DNA of 30,235 nt from a virus, in IMG/VR virus record IMGVR_UViG_3300024344_000085, positions 1 to 30,235 of that record; one strand, 5' to 3'. How positions within the stretch are numbered: position 1 is the stretch's first letter; every line of letters starts with the position of its first letter. The notes under the pieces are model-generated. The model searched no databases. It saw only the letters and a list, made by a program, of their open reading frames with translations, and had not been told where the DNA came from. Below are positions 14,601 through 22,400 of the stretch, in pieces. The position numbers and the translations under genes are program-made.

Positions 14601-15082
14601 TCATCATAAAGAATAGGTTCAGGAATAATAGGTATTTCTGAACGAACTCTTTCGATATTCTCTTTAAGAGATGATAGATTATTGTATAAATCAGTTGGGT
14701 CAAATTGTTCAGGTATACTCTCTTCTACTTCTGTTATTTCAGCACGTAAAACATTAATATGCCCTTCATAACTAACTTGACCAGGTATATTATCAATCCT
14801 TTCTTTTAACTCTTCAATCCTACCAAAGACTTCTGAAAGGTCTGTTTTCTCAGGAATTGATTTAGATAATTTTTTTAGATCTTCTCTTATCTTTGTAAGA
14901 GGATTTGGTTTTGCTTTAGGTTTTACTTCTTCAACTATTTCTACTACTTCTTCCTCACCAAAAAATTCCTTTGGTGCAGAAACTTTTTTATTTGCTAATT
15001 CCTGTTCTTCTTTTAATTTTTTGCGAGCTAATTCTTCGTCTTTTTTTCGCTCAAAAAAATCTGATGGTTTATTTAGAGACAC
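11612..15082 (-). CDS. Long tail-fibre-like protein (coiled coil, then beta-rich)
   Basis: A 1156-residue probable fibre protein. Residues 1-60 are charged. Residues 100-310 carry repeats of about 27 residues with the core IPEVPEVKYYDEDI. Residues 325-360 are a further coiled coil. IGDAPYDGQAYVRKNYKWVL (413-432) and units such as LYVSGDAEFTGNVSVGGTL are typical of marine phage fibre shafts. From about residue 597, YVAKDGDDDNNGTSIDNA followed by ITVKVLSGRYQ-type turns suggests a right-handed beta-helix. Two GxGY modules follow (about 956 and 1001), and the end YTSTDQAGNFRIGDDLQINQ is also common in these phages. The start is GTG at 15082, the first possible start after an in-frame stop; an AATAAATA box lies 23 bases upstream. 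The host-receptor role is inferred. Confidence 0.88.
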   Translation of the reverse strand: MSLNKPSDFFERKKDEELARKKLKEEQELANKKVSAPKEFFGEEEVVEIVEEVKPKAKPNPLTKIREDLKKLSKSIPEKTDLSEVFGRIEELKERIDNIPGQVSYEGHINVLRAEITEVEESIPEQFDPTDLYNNLSSLKENIERVRSEIPIIPEPILYDDELNKITELVEEVRNSIPEVPEVRYYEKELNLIIDSIEEVREEIPVIPEIKYYDDQISGIEKGIKLIEKSISKLPKVKYYDKQIKEILESVKEVRSEIPEVPEVPEIKYYDEDIKDLKEQISSVEGSIPTVPEVKYYDEDIKGINKEIRGLYKKYTSIKIPDQEQYILEAKNLYSSFEKKNQSLQNKIEKLEEKFNEEVLTENTLSIPPDEDNSDPLTPLDQKYVTFEKLQENYRLFVNRVQQQLASFGGGGIGDAPYDGQAYVRKNYKWVLSSSAGGGGAGLWQSDSVGINTTSNIGVGADAVAGKRLYVSGDAEFTGNVSVGGTLTYEDVKNVDSIGVITARQDVRVGQNLSVVGLTTLGSANGIGTVHVGLGNTALYVDGDARVVGVLTVGRSSITLDGNSNIINVGIVTISNTTVNIGENVRINAIASGINSAPNVLYVAKDGDDDNNGTSIDNAKLTIKAAVGIAQSGTTVKVLSGRYQESNPIEVPAFVSIVGDDQRAVTVTPINDTSDIFHVRKATKLANMTFTGHLAPSAAVAFPTTEIAENVGGGKWKGPYIQNCTSDTTTGTGLYVDGDQARSLSSMNVDSYTQYNQGGVGVAITNSGFAQLVSLFTICTNEAVTCDKGGQADIANSNCSFGSFGLVSRGVSDLQYTGFVTTTAAVSTAEVAVNVSTPTLNINNFVYDNLSGIATVTTSAAHGFQVGMGVTLSSILLSCPSGQKTYPEKKPFVFDVDSIPSTTSFVVNVGISTIVHTYVSGGTAKIDVDRPYDGQLVFFDKLYKAVNTIAVGSGGTGYTATPSIIVDAPAGPNGETATAFATLEGDSVASITVISSGSQYETTPSITISAPEVGSNTATGTANMEDLYYTINSSTPVTAGITTLSLATNLLNSVGVGSTTFFSQGSRIVASSHTFEYVGSGNQIVTATPKRGGVTNQENEVITLDGGKVLYTSTDQAGNFRIGDDLQINQETGTISGRSFSKSLFSEMTPFILALS
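14153..14785 (-). repeat. Protein-level 27-residue tandem repeat in the fibre gene
   Basis: Residues 100-310 of the fibre protein hold about seven to eight units of the form Tyr-x3-(Ile/Leu)-x2-Ile... ending IPEVPEV(K/R)YY. The aligned Tyr residues fall at 159, 186, 213, 240, 270 and 297: exactly 27 apart, except for one 30-residue step caused by an extra VPE. Older, less regular copies contain Tyr105 and Tyr133. The DNA copies have diverged, so this is an old duplication. Confidence 0.85.
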
Positions 15083-15105
15083 AGAATATTACTCATCTAT
15101 TTTAA

Positions 15106-15113
15106 TATTTATT
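15106..15113 (-). promoter_or_regulatory. Variant late promoter box before the 1156-residue fibre gene
   Basis: AATAAATA on the minus strand in the 42-base gap after gp16, 23 bases before the GTG start. It is one base from the exact consensus. Confidence 0.42.
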
Positions 15114-15124
15114 TTAGAAAAAAA

Positions 15125-15541
15125 TTACTCTTTTTCAGAATTCTGCTGTTTGATTAGTTTTGCTAAATCAGCAGTAGAACCAACGAATAATGCATTAGTT
15201 ACATTAGTTGGAGATTTTTTATCCTCGGTATTAACATCTTTCAGTTTTTTCTGAAGGTCTATTAATTTATCAGTAGCATCAGAGACACTTTTGATTAACT
15301 GACCAGCAACTTCATATGCTCTAGGCATTTCACTTTCTTGAGCAATTTCAAGAATACCATCAATTGCTTCCTGTCCTTTTTCTATTATACTATAAAGATT
15401 ACCTCTTGTATACTCATAGTCTCTTGTAATATCATCTTTAGTTAATCTATCAGGAGGTGGAGTAGATCTTTCAATCGATTTCTTTTCTTCTACCACTTCT
15501 GGAGTGATATTAAAAGTTTTATCCAAATTGTCTTTTGTCAT
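15125..15541 (-). CDS. 16: Terminase small subunit gp16
   Basis: This is the small terminase, which in T4 recognises DNA and stimulates the gp17 ATPase. It has 138 residues (T4 gp16: 164). After a charged N terminus with TPPPDRLTKDDI (about 27-38), the sequence DYEYTRGNLYSIIEKGQEAI leads into a central helical region (DGILEIAQESEMPRAYEVAG, SVSDATDKLIDLQKKLKDV) that corresponds to the oligomerising coiled coil of the family. The acidic/Gln-rich tail ends QQNSEKE. It starts 3 bases after gp15 stops, so the two are probably coupled. The order gp13-gp14-gp15-gp16 is conserved; the break comes after gp16, where gp17 would be expected. Confidence 0.92.
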   Translation of the reverse strand: MTKDNLDKTFNITPEVVEEKKSIERSTPPPDRLTKDDITRDYEYTRGNLYSIIEKGQEAIDGILEIAQESEMPRAYEVAGQLIKSVSDATDKLIDLQKKLKDVNTEDKKSPTNVTNALFVGSTADLAKLIKQQNSEKE

Positions 15542-15544
15542 AAT

Positions 15545-16549
15545 TTATAACCAACTCTCAGTAGTGCCATCAAATCCAAAGTCATCACCTACCTCAATAG
15601 ATGCATTATCCGCAGTTGTAATGGATTTAACTGCAGTTCCCTTAATATGAGATACTGCTGTAGTAGAATCTTGTCCTCTCTTTATTATTAACTGATTGCC
15701 CTCTTTTGAAACAACTAGAACTTCTTCTCCACCAATATCGAGATATAAGTTCTCAGTAGATGATACTGCAGGTATCTTAGAACCATCATCCACTGTAATA
15801 TCAGTGTCACCTAATGTGATGTTCTCTGATAGGTTGGTAAGAACAATACCAGTGTAGTTCTTGATTGCTCTTGGAGTAACAGAGTATGTGATATCTCTAG
15901 CAGCAGATTTAGCACCACCAGCAATATATGTAACAGAAGACTTCTTGATGATATCCTTTGTAGCATCGGCAACTGGTCCGAATAGATATGTCTTTGCGGT
16001 AAATCTTAGTGTATAAAGAAGAACTCTTCTCTTATCAAAGTCTCCTTCATAATCATCTTGCATTGTAATATTTTCCAATACAATCGGTATATCTCTCTTT
16101 TCTTTTATAGTTTCAACTAATTCTACAGTTACATTATATGCAGGTTGGAAGTATGGAAGAATCTGCTCTGTAATTTGAAGTGCATCATCATTCACCTTAC
16201 ACATAATACTCAATTCAAATTGCATATTATATGGGACTGGCATATATGACTTTTTAACATCACTTCCGTCAGTAGGATCTTTAACAATAAATTGCTGAGT
16301 AGTAGTTACCTTTCTTGATGGATCATAAGTAAGACCAGTAAACTCAAAAGACATCCTCGGTAGAGTAATGGCAGTAGACTTATTCAAGTCAGGTGATTGC
16401 TCTAATCTTGCTAAGAACTTCTGAGTAGGACCATATGCCAAAGGAACCCTTATCGTCGAATCGGTTTGCTTAACAGTAATGCCGTTAAACAAAGTACCAA
16501 ACGCAATAATGGTTCTTCTCAGAATTTCGTTATAAAAATATTCAAACAT
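15545..16549 (-). CDS. 15: Tail sheath stabiliser / completion protein gp15
   Basis: gp15 caps the top of the finished tail as a hexamer, stabilises the sheath and joins the tail to the gp13/gp14 neck. It has 334 residues (T4 gp15: 272). The start MFEYFYNEILRRTIIAFGTLFNGI is characteristic, and YMPVPYNMQFELSIMCKVND (around residue 102) with QITEQILPYFQPAYNVTVEL is the best-kept core. The region RRVLLYTLRFTAKTYLFGPV is also typical. The extra length is a C-terminal extension with GGEEVLVVSKEGNQLIIKRG, a strand-rich unit not needed in T4. An AGGAC site 7 bases before the ATG and a CCTAAATA box 19 bases before it support the start. Confidence 0.94.
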   Translation of the reverse strand: MFEYFYNEILRRTIIAFGTLFNGITVKQTDSTIRVPLAYGPTQKFLARLEQSPDLNKSTAITLPRMSFEFTGLTYDPSRKVTTTQQFIVKDPTDGSDVKKSYMPVPYNMQFELSIMCKVNDDALQITEQILPYFQPAYNVTVELVETIKEKRDIPIVLENITMQDDYEGDFDKRRVLLYTLRFTAKTYLFGPVADATKDIIKKSSVTYIAGGAKSAARDITYSVTPRAIKNYTGIVLTNLSENITLGDTDITVDDGSKIPAVSSTENLYLDIGGEEVLVVSKEGNQLIIKRGQDSTTAVSHIKGTAVKSITTADNASIEVGDDFGFDGTTESWL

Positions 16550-16568
16550 TGTTATAGTCCTGGTATAT

Positions 16569-16576
16569 TATTTAGG
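16569..16576 (-). promoter_or_regulatory. Variant late promoter box overlapping the gp14 stop codon
   Basis: CCTAAATA on the minus strand. Its TAA (16574-16572) is the stop codon of gp14, and the gp15 ATG lies 19 bases downstream. It differs from TATAAATA at two positions. Confidence 0.35.
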
Positions 16577-18005
16577 GAGTACCAAATGGGTTCTGTTCAG
16601 TAAAGTCTAATATCTTATCTGCTTCTAATTCTATATTAGTATTGTCAGCAAATCCATCATCAGTAGGTTCTTCATCTACAATGCGTAATGCGTGTGATGC
16701 CTTAGATACAGATCCAACTATATTTTCTCCGATACTAAATGCACCAGAGATTGAAGATACTTCTAAAATATTTGTTATAGAATCCCAAGTTCTAACTCTT
16801 CCTGTAGCACCACTTACTGAACCTGTTACGGTTTCATTGAATATGTAATTACCTGAAGAATCTAATGAAGGATCTGATATACTTATATTTGGTATCTGAG
16901 TATAACCAGCACCAGCATTGGTGATATTAATAGCAGTAATACTACCTCCAGAACTTAAAACTGCATGTGCTGTAGCAGTGGTTCCAACTCCTGTTGGACC
17001 TGATATTGTAACAGTTGGTGAGGTTGTAAATCCACCACCACTTGATGTTACAGTGATAACTCCCACTAATCCATTACCAATATAGGCAGTTGCTGCTGCA
17101 CCTGCTCCACCACCTCCAGTAACTTGTACAAGAGGTGCGACAGTATATCCAGAACCTGGATTAACTAAATCTATGTTTTGAATAGATTTAGCATTTGCAT
17201 TTACATTTAAATTGCATACTTGAATACCACCAATCATCCTTGTAGTGGCAATACCAGTTACTCCACCTGAAGGTGCTGATGAGAATCCTATAGTAGGACT
17301 GTGGAGGTATCCACCGCCCCTGTCAGTGATTTGTACGAATCTTATACCACCAGTAGATATAATACTTGTTTCTGCTGCTGCAGTCGATCCTGTGCCGACT
17401 AGAGTGAATGTTTGAGTTGGTCCTAAGATAGTTGGAATACCATCCTCTGTAATCCCATCAGCATTATCTCCAGTTAACTCATCATCAATCTCAGCAATAC
17501 CAGTATCAATAACTTCATCTCCATAACGGAAGAGTTCACATCTCAATTCATAAACATAGGTTTTTTGAAGTTGATAGAAAGGTTTTTCATGTTCAACAAA
17601 CTTAATTTCAAATAGTCTATCACCCAATGGGAAATAGATTAAATCACCTTCTTTTGGTCTAGTGGATAATTTTACATCTGCCTCATTCTTCATCAAAGGT
17701 GAGATATAATCTTCAAATCTTTCCTTAGAAATAGTAAGAGTTATTTCGTTTGTTGCTTCAATACCAAACTTGGTTAGAAGAACTGGATTCTCTCCATATC
17801 CATCAAAAGTATCTACATATGCCTCTAAAGGATATGCGTCATCAAATTTAGATTGTACTACTTCCCTTATTATTTTATTTTCTTCAACATATTTTCTGGG
17901 CATATAATGTACTTCAACACCATACATCCTCAACTGTTCGTTGATTAAATCCTGAACTAAATTCTGTTCAGATCTTGCTCCTTGTTGAAAAAAGGGATTG
18001 AGCAC
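16572..18005 (-). CDS. 14: Neck protein gp14 with inserted repeat modules
   Basis: gp14 forms the head-closing neck with gp13 and binds the tail cap. At 477 residues it is much longer than T4 gp14 (256). Residues 1-175 are the conserved core: MLNPFFQQGARSEQNLVQDL, MYGVEVHYMPRKYVEENKI, DGYGENPVLLTKFGI, FPLGDRLFEIKFVEHEKPFY, TYVYELRCELFRYGDEVI. Residues 215-385 are a Gly-rich insertion with four GxGY-type units (230, 284, 323, 365), and 393-440 form an SGATG-type unit. The tail ADKILDFTEQNPFGTP returns to core type. The start is GTG at 18005, with AGG 8 bases before it, inside the end of gp13. The insertion probably projects from the neck, perhaps as collar or whisker-like decoration; that is inference. 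Confidence 0.93.
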   Translation of the reverse strand: MLNPFFQQGARSEQNLVQDLINEQLRMYGVEVHYMPRKYVEENKIIREVVQSKFDDAYPLEAYVDTFDGYGENPVLLTKFGIEATNEITLTISKERFEDYISPLMKNEADVKLSTRPKEGDLIYFPLGDRLFEIKFVEHEKPFYQLQKTYVYELRCELFRYGDEVIDTGIAEIDDELTGDNADGITEDGIPTILGPTQTFTLVGTGSTAAAETSIISTGGIRFVQITDRGGGYLHSPTIGFSSAPSGGVTGIATTRMIGGIQVCNLNVNANAKSIQNIDLVNPGSGYTVAPLVQVTGGGGAGAAATAYIGNGLVGVITVTSSGGGFTTSPTVTISGPTGVGTTATAHAVLSSGGSITAINITNAGAGYTQIPNISISDPSLDSSGNYIFNETVTGSVSGATGRVRTWDSITNILEVSSISGAFSIGENIVGSVSKASHALRIVDEEPTDDGFADNTNIELEADKILDFTEQNPFGTP

Positions 18006-18009
18006 TATA

Positions 18010-18852
18010 TTAACCTATCATATCTAGAGGTGGAATTTCATAAGTATTGGACATCATTTCTCTGATGACTTCTAAGTCTTTTTCACCATCATCGTAAATT
18101 TGTCTTCCATTTAATTCAATACCACCTGGTAATTTAACTCCTTGGAATTTAAGTAAATTTTGACCCCACTGTCTCTTCATTAATGCAGTTGCATATTTCT
18201 TTAAGAAAGAATCATTCCAAACTCTTGTATAATCATTTGGATTTAATGCTCTAAAACAATCCATTATTAGGTAATCGCCTGGATTTAATGTTGCCCAATC
18301 AAAGTCAAGGTATAGTCTATCCATCCTCTGATTGAACCTTATTTGCTTCTCTGTGGTCAATAGAAAGTCAATGTCAGACAAATAGGTCTTTGTCATTGCA
18401 TACGTTAATAATTCAGTTGCACCCCAATAATAAATGTCATTTAAGAACATTTGATATTTAACACTGAACATATTATTTGTTACAGTATTAGAACCATCAA
18501 AGTGAAATACTTTAGTTACTCCAATAACAGAAGGAGGAACTTGTAAATAATTTTGATTTTCTTGATATTTAAATTCAGTGGTTAATCCAACATTCTTATC
18601 TACAATGGTAGTTGTTATTCCTGTATTACCTGCTTGTCCTGGTCCCTTTCCTCTATCAATATCATCTTGGGTTACTTTATATTTTAAATATACCTGTGCG
18701 ACACCATCAAAATGCCTTTCATTAAAATACTGAATTGCATCATCAATGATGTCTTCTACTTGCTCATCGGCAACATTAATTTCAAGCACTGGAGCTCCCA
18801 GTTGCCTTTTGCAATAATCAGTAAATTCTTGTCTACTTGCTGGTTGTGCCAT
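18010..18852 (-). CDS. 13: Neck protein gp13
   Basis: gp13 closes the filled head with gp14 so that the tail can attach. It has 280 residues (T4 gp13: 309). The start MAQPASRQEFTDYCKRQLGA with INVADEQVEDIIDDAIQYFN (about 25-44) is characteristic. Later blocks are FSVKYQMFLNDIYYWGATEL, RLYLDFDWATLNPGDYLIMD and WNDSFLKKYATALMKRQWGQ, followed by LPGGIELNGRQIYDDGEKD. It is followed 4 bases later by gp14. AAAGGT lies 11 bases before the ATG, and a CCTAAATA box lies 21 bases before it. There is no sign of truncation. Confidence 0.94.
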   Translation of the reverse strand: MAQPASRQEFTDYCKRQLGAPVLEINVADEQVEDIIDDAIQYFNERHFDGVAQVYLKYKVTQDDIDRGKGPGQAGNTGITTTIVDKNVGLTTEFKYQENQNYLQVPPSVIGVTKVFHFDGSNTVTNNMFSVKYQMFLNDIYYWGATELLTYAMTKTYLSDIDFLLTTEKQIRFNQRMDRLYLDFDWATLNPGDYLIMDCFRALNPNDYTRVWNDSFLKKYATALMKRQWGQNLLKFQGVKLPGGIELNGRQIYDDGEKDLEVIREMMSNTYEIPPLDMIG

Positions 18853-18873
18853 TTATACACTATACCTTTCTAT

Positions 18874-18881
18874 TATTTAGG
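18874..18881 (-). promoter_or_regulatory. Variant late promoter box overlapping the stop codon before gp13
   Basis: CCTAAATA on the minus strand, with the stop codon of the 128-residue gene (18879-18877) as its TAA. The gp13 ATG is 21 bases downstream. It is identical to the box before gp15. Confidence 0.35.
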
Positions 18882-19263
18882 GAGCAGAAGAAATACCTGG
18901 ATAAACCAAGATATTTCCATTTACTATATTATAAATTGTAGAACCTGAACTAACTAAAACGTTATAAACATATCTTCCTTCTACCAGTGTTCTAGTATCT
19001 GTGGAACCCACTGATACTTCAAAAACACCTCCTGCTGCACTTGTAAATCCAACATTAAAGGTGGTAGCAGGAACGGTGGTTGCACCTATACCTGCACTTT
19101 TTTGCATCTGAGATGATGCAGTATATCCTGTAAAATTATATGGAGAATTGGAGGTATCAACAACATTAAATTTTGCTGTAAAATCTGCACCAGAATAAAG
19201 AGTCAAATTAGCAGCATAAGGAACTCCTGCTGTAGGATCAAATGTTAAATTCTTACTTGACAT
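18877..19263 (-). CDS. Small Ig-like virion protein, possibly BppU-N-like
   Basis: A 128-residue protein. The run ADFTAKFNVVDTSNSPYNFT followed by GYTASSQMQK, and then EGRYVYNVLVSSGSTIYNIV, follows the pattern of the Ig-like N-terminal domain of baseplate protein BppU (a strand, 'D/N-L-T-G-Y', a strand, then 'G-x-Y-x-Y-x-V'). In BppU this domain attaches receptor-binding proteins to a baseplate. I call this only a fold-level resemblance. The ATG overlaps the end of the 73-residue gene by 11 bases and has AAGGAG 10 bases before it. It sits between the giant baseplate gene and gp13, near the wac position of T4. Confidence 0.8.
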   Translation of the reverse strand: MSSKNLTFDPTAGVPYAANLTLYSGADFTAKFNVVDTSNSPYNFTGYTASSQMQKSAGIGATTVPATTFNVGFTSAAGGVFEVSVGSTDTRTLVEGRYVYNVLVSSGSTIYNIVNGNILVYPGISSAP

Positions 19264-19474
19264 TGTAGACTAACTCCTTAAGTAAAGATTTGATTTCGTT
19301 CATTTCATTTTTTAAATTAGCGAGATCCTCTTCCATATTTGTTACTTTATCGTTTTCTTTTGCTTTTACTTTACGACGTGTCACATATCTTTCATAATCT
19401 GAAGCATTAGTGTTAATAATAGCATTTGATTTGGGATCTCGTTTGAGATCCGCATTACCTTCTACGTTAATCAT
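19253..19474 (-). CDS. Small coiled-coil protein of the tail region
   Basis: A 73-residue charged protein. It starts MINVEGNADLKRDPKSNAII (1-20) and ends in a predicted coiled coil, NMEEDLANLKNEMNEIKSLL, with hydrophobic residues in heptad register. The gene overlaps the stop of the 2470-residue gene by an ATGA (19471-19474) and the next gene by 11 bases, so all three are probably translated together. It resembles short proteins found at this place in marine T4-like phages, from memory rather than from a search. The helix may bring together copies of a baseplate or fibre part. The function is not known. Confidence 0.82.
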   Translation of the reverse strand: MINVEGNADLKRDPKSNAIINTNASDYERYVTRRKVKAKENDKVTNMEEDLANLKNEMNEIKSLLKELVYNVK

Positions 19475-22400
19475 GCTAATGCCATCACTCTCAATCTTCT
19501 TGCACGAGGTACATGTACCTGTGATGTTGAAGTCATTACAAGTTTAATTCTGTAATACCTATATGAAGGCAATTCATCTGCAGTAAATGTATATTCAACA
19601 TAATCAAGATCTTTAGCATCTTGTCCATAACCATTTGATTTTGTAATAAAATCGTCTGTCGAACCATCATTATTTGCAGAGTCAATAACTTCTCCATTCT
19701 TGTTCAAGTTTGCATATCCAGGGAATGGAACAAACACAGGATCAATTCCTGGTTGAGCATTGACTGCATAGAATGCTCTAATGTCTGTATTAACATTAAT
19801 ATGAGCATCTAATATTATCTTCAAGGAAGATGCAGAATTTTCCAATTCCATTTCTTTGGAGATGTATTGACACGCATTAGGATCATTATCAATAGTCTTT
19901 ACTTGTGCGTTAGTAGCGTAACTTGTTACTGGATTATTAATTCTATTAGAAGTTAATATTGCACTAATCCTTTGACCATCAATTACAGGACTCACCCAAC
20001 TGTTAGTTGTATTGAGTGTAAACTTCATATTCAAAGACTTATTACCAGGAAGAGTTGTTAACTTATTGTCTGCATTTACTTTTGAAGCAATCAATCTTGG
20101 TGTATTTAAGTAATTGCTTTCATTCGGAACTACAGCATCAAAACCAGTATCAAGGAATGATATTTCATTACCACCCAAACTAGTTCCTGTAACAGTTCTT
20201 ACATTAGCAGTAATGCTTGTCTGTGGAAGAGTTACATTAGATACTAGAGGTGTAATAATTTCAAAAGGAACATTTTGAGTTGCAGTTATCTTAGAACCAC
20301 CAGCAGATTTTGAATTGTTAAAGAATAGTTGTGGGAATCCAACATCATTACTTCTGTCATCATTTGTATCCTTATATTTCTTGGACATATCCAATTTAAC
20401 ATTGTAGGAATCAAATTTAATCTCATCAACTACATCATGCGTAGTATTAAGTCTCCATAAACCAACTCCATCCAATTCATACTTATAAACTGGAGTTCCA
20501 ACTGGATAATCAACTGAAGTTGAACCTCTTACAATATTTCCACCAATTGTATTACCTGAAGTATTTGTATACTCGATAATTTCATCACCTATTCTTAGAA
20601 GTCCAACGTTAGTAGTTCCTACACCTACATTCTCATAGTTGGTAAAGATACCAGCATTTTCAACTGATATTGCTGCTGTAGATCCTACAGGATAAGCAGT
20701 AGCAAGTTTTGTAGGAATAGAATCTGATTCTATCTTTGCTAATGTTACTTTATTGTCAGTAGAATACATTCCATGATTCTTATGATTGACATTGATGGTT
20801 AATCCATCATTTACAGAAACAATAGAACCTATCTGAACATCTCCTCCGTTTGCATTATTCAATACTGTAGTAATACCAGCATTGTTAATGAAACTCAAAG
20901 TATTTGCTGAACCTACAACAAAGTTGCCTTCAACATTGTCGAGAATTAATTCAGAAGTGCTTCCAATAGATGTAACAGTCATCTTAGCATTTCTTCCTAT
21001 AGAATTAGCACCAATAGTTGCTATTCCTACAACATCACCTATTTGATATCCAGTACCACCGTTAGAGATAGTTGCACCAGATGCAACGATTGATCCTCCA
21101 TTGATAGTAATGTTTGCAGTTGCATTTCTACCATTACCAGTAAGAGTTACTAAGTTGACTCCAGTAAAGGTTAATTGACCAGATGCTGGAGTATAACCTA
21201 AACCTGCATTGGTTATATTAAGACCACCTGCAGTTCCAGCAGAACCAACATAATCACCAGTTGCCTGAGTTCCACCTTGAACAACAGTATTGCCTAATAA
21301 GAAGTCTGTGTCACCAACTGTTGTACCAAGACCAACTCTGACTTGTCTAGAATTGATTTCTAGAGAATCTGGCATTAGTTGAGCAATTTGTCCGTTTCCT
21401 ATATCTAATTGTGGGTTATAAGTATCAAATGAACCACTTTCTATGAAGTCTGCTCTATAGAGAGTAAACTTAAGATCTTCCCACTGACTAGGTTCCCATG
21501 TAGAAGCATTTTGAGACTTAAATAAACTTCCAAGTATTGGTTGATTAGAAACAAAGGTTTGATTGGTTACATCATTTTCACCAACTCTAGAAATATAAAC
21601 ACTATATTTTGCGGAATTGGATAACATTACCATTGCATATTCCCTACCTGCTTCAAGATAAACAGGTGCATCAAATTGGAAAGTAGTAGACTGAGTAGCA
21701 TCAGTAGATAATACCACTTCATCAGGATCTAACGATACCTGTGATAATGGAACTATAGTTTGTGTAGGTACTCCATTCTCCATAGTTCTGATAGAGAACT
21801 GAACAGGAACACCCATGTCATCTTTTGTTCTAAAGAAAACATCACATCTAGTTAAGAATACTCCTTCAGGATTATCTATTATAAAGGATTGTGCTAATGG
21901 GTCACCATTTCTTTGCCATTGAGCAGTCAATTCATCTCTAGTTGTAACACCTAGATTTGCAGTTATGCTGTCTTCTGCTGTTACTTCATTAATAGTGACT
22001 GTAGCATTTCTAGTCGAAATAATATCTTCTCTTACTGTATTAAGAGTTCCTGTTGCTGTATAATCTTGTTCTGCACTTGTAGTAGCATCTTGAGCATTGC
22101 CAGCATCACTTGACAATCTAAACAAGGACTTACCCGTTTCAAAACTAGGGAAAGTATTGTTATTTGGATTAGGAATAAAGAAAGAACCTAATAAAGAACC
22201 TGATAATGAAGAAATCAAACGTACACTACTAATACTTGCTTGAGCACCACTAGTTTGACCTGTAAGGAGCATTCCAGAAGCAACCCATCCATAGAAGTCA
22301 GTTTGACTTATATCTGCTAATCCAGCGACATCTATGTTCAATAAAGTTGATGAAGATGTATATGTTGTAGGGATTGAACCTGATGTATATGGATCTTCTG

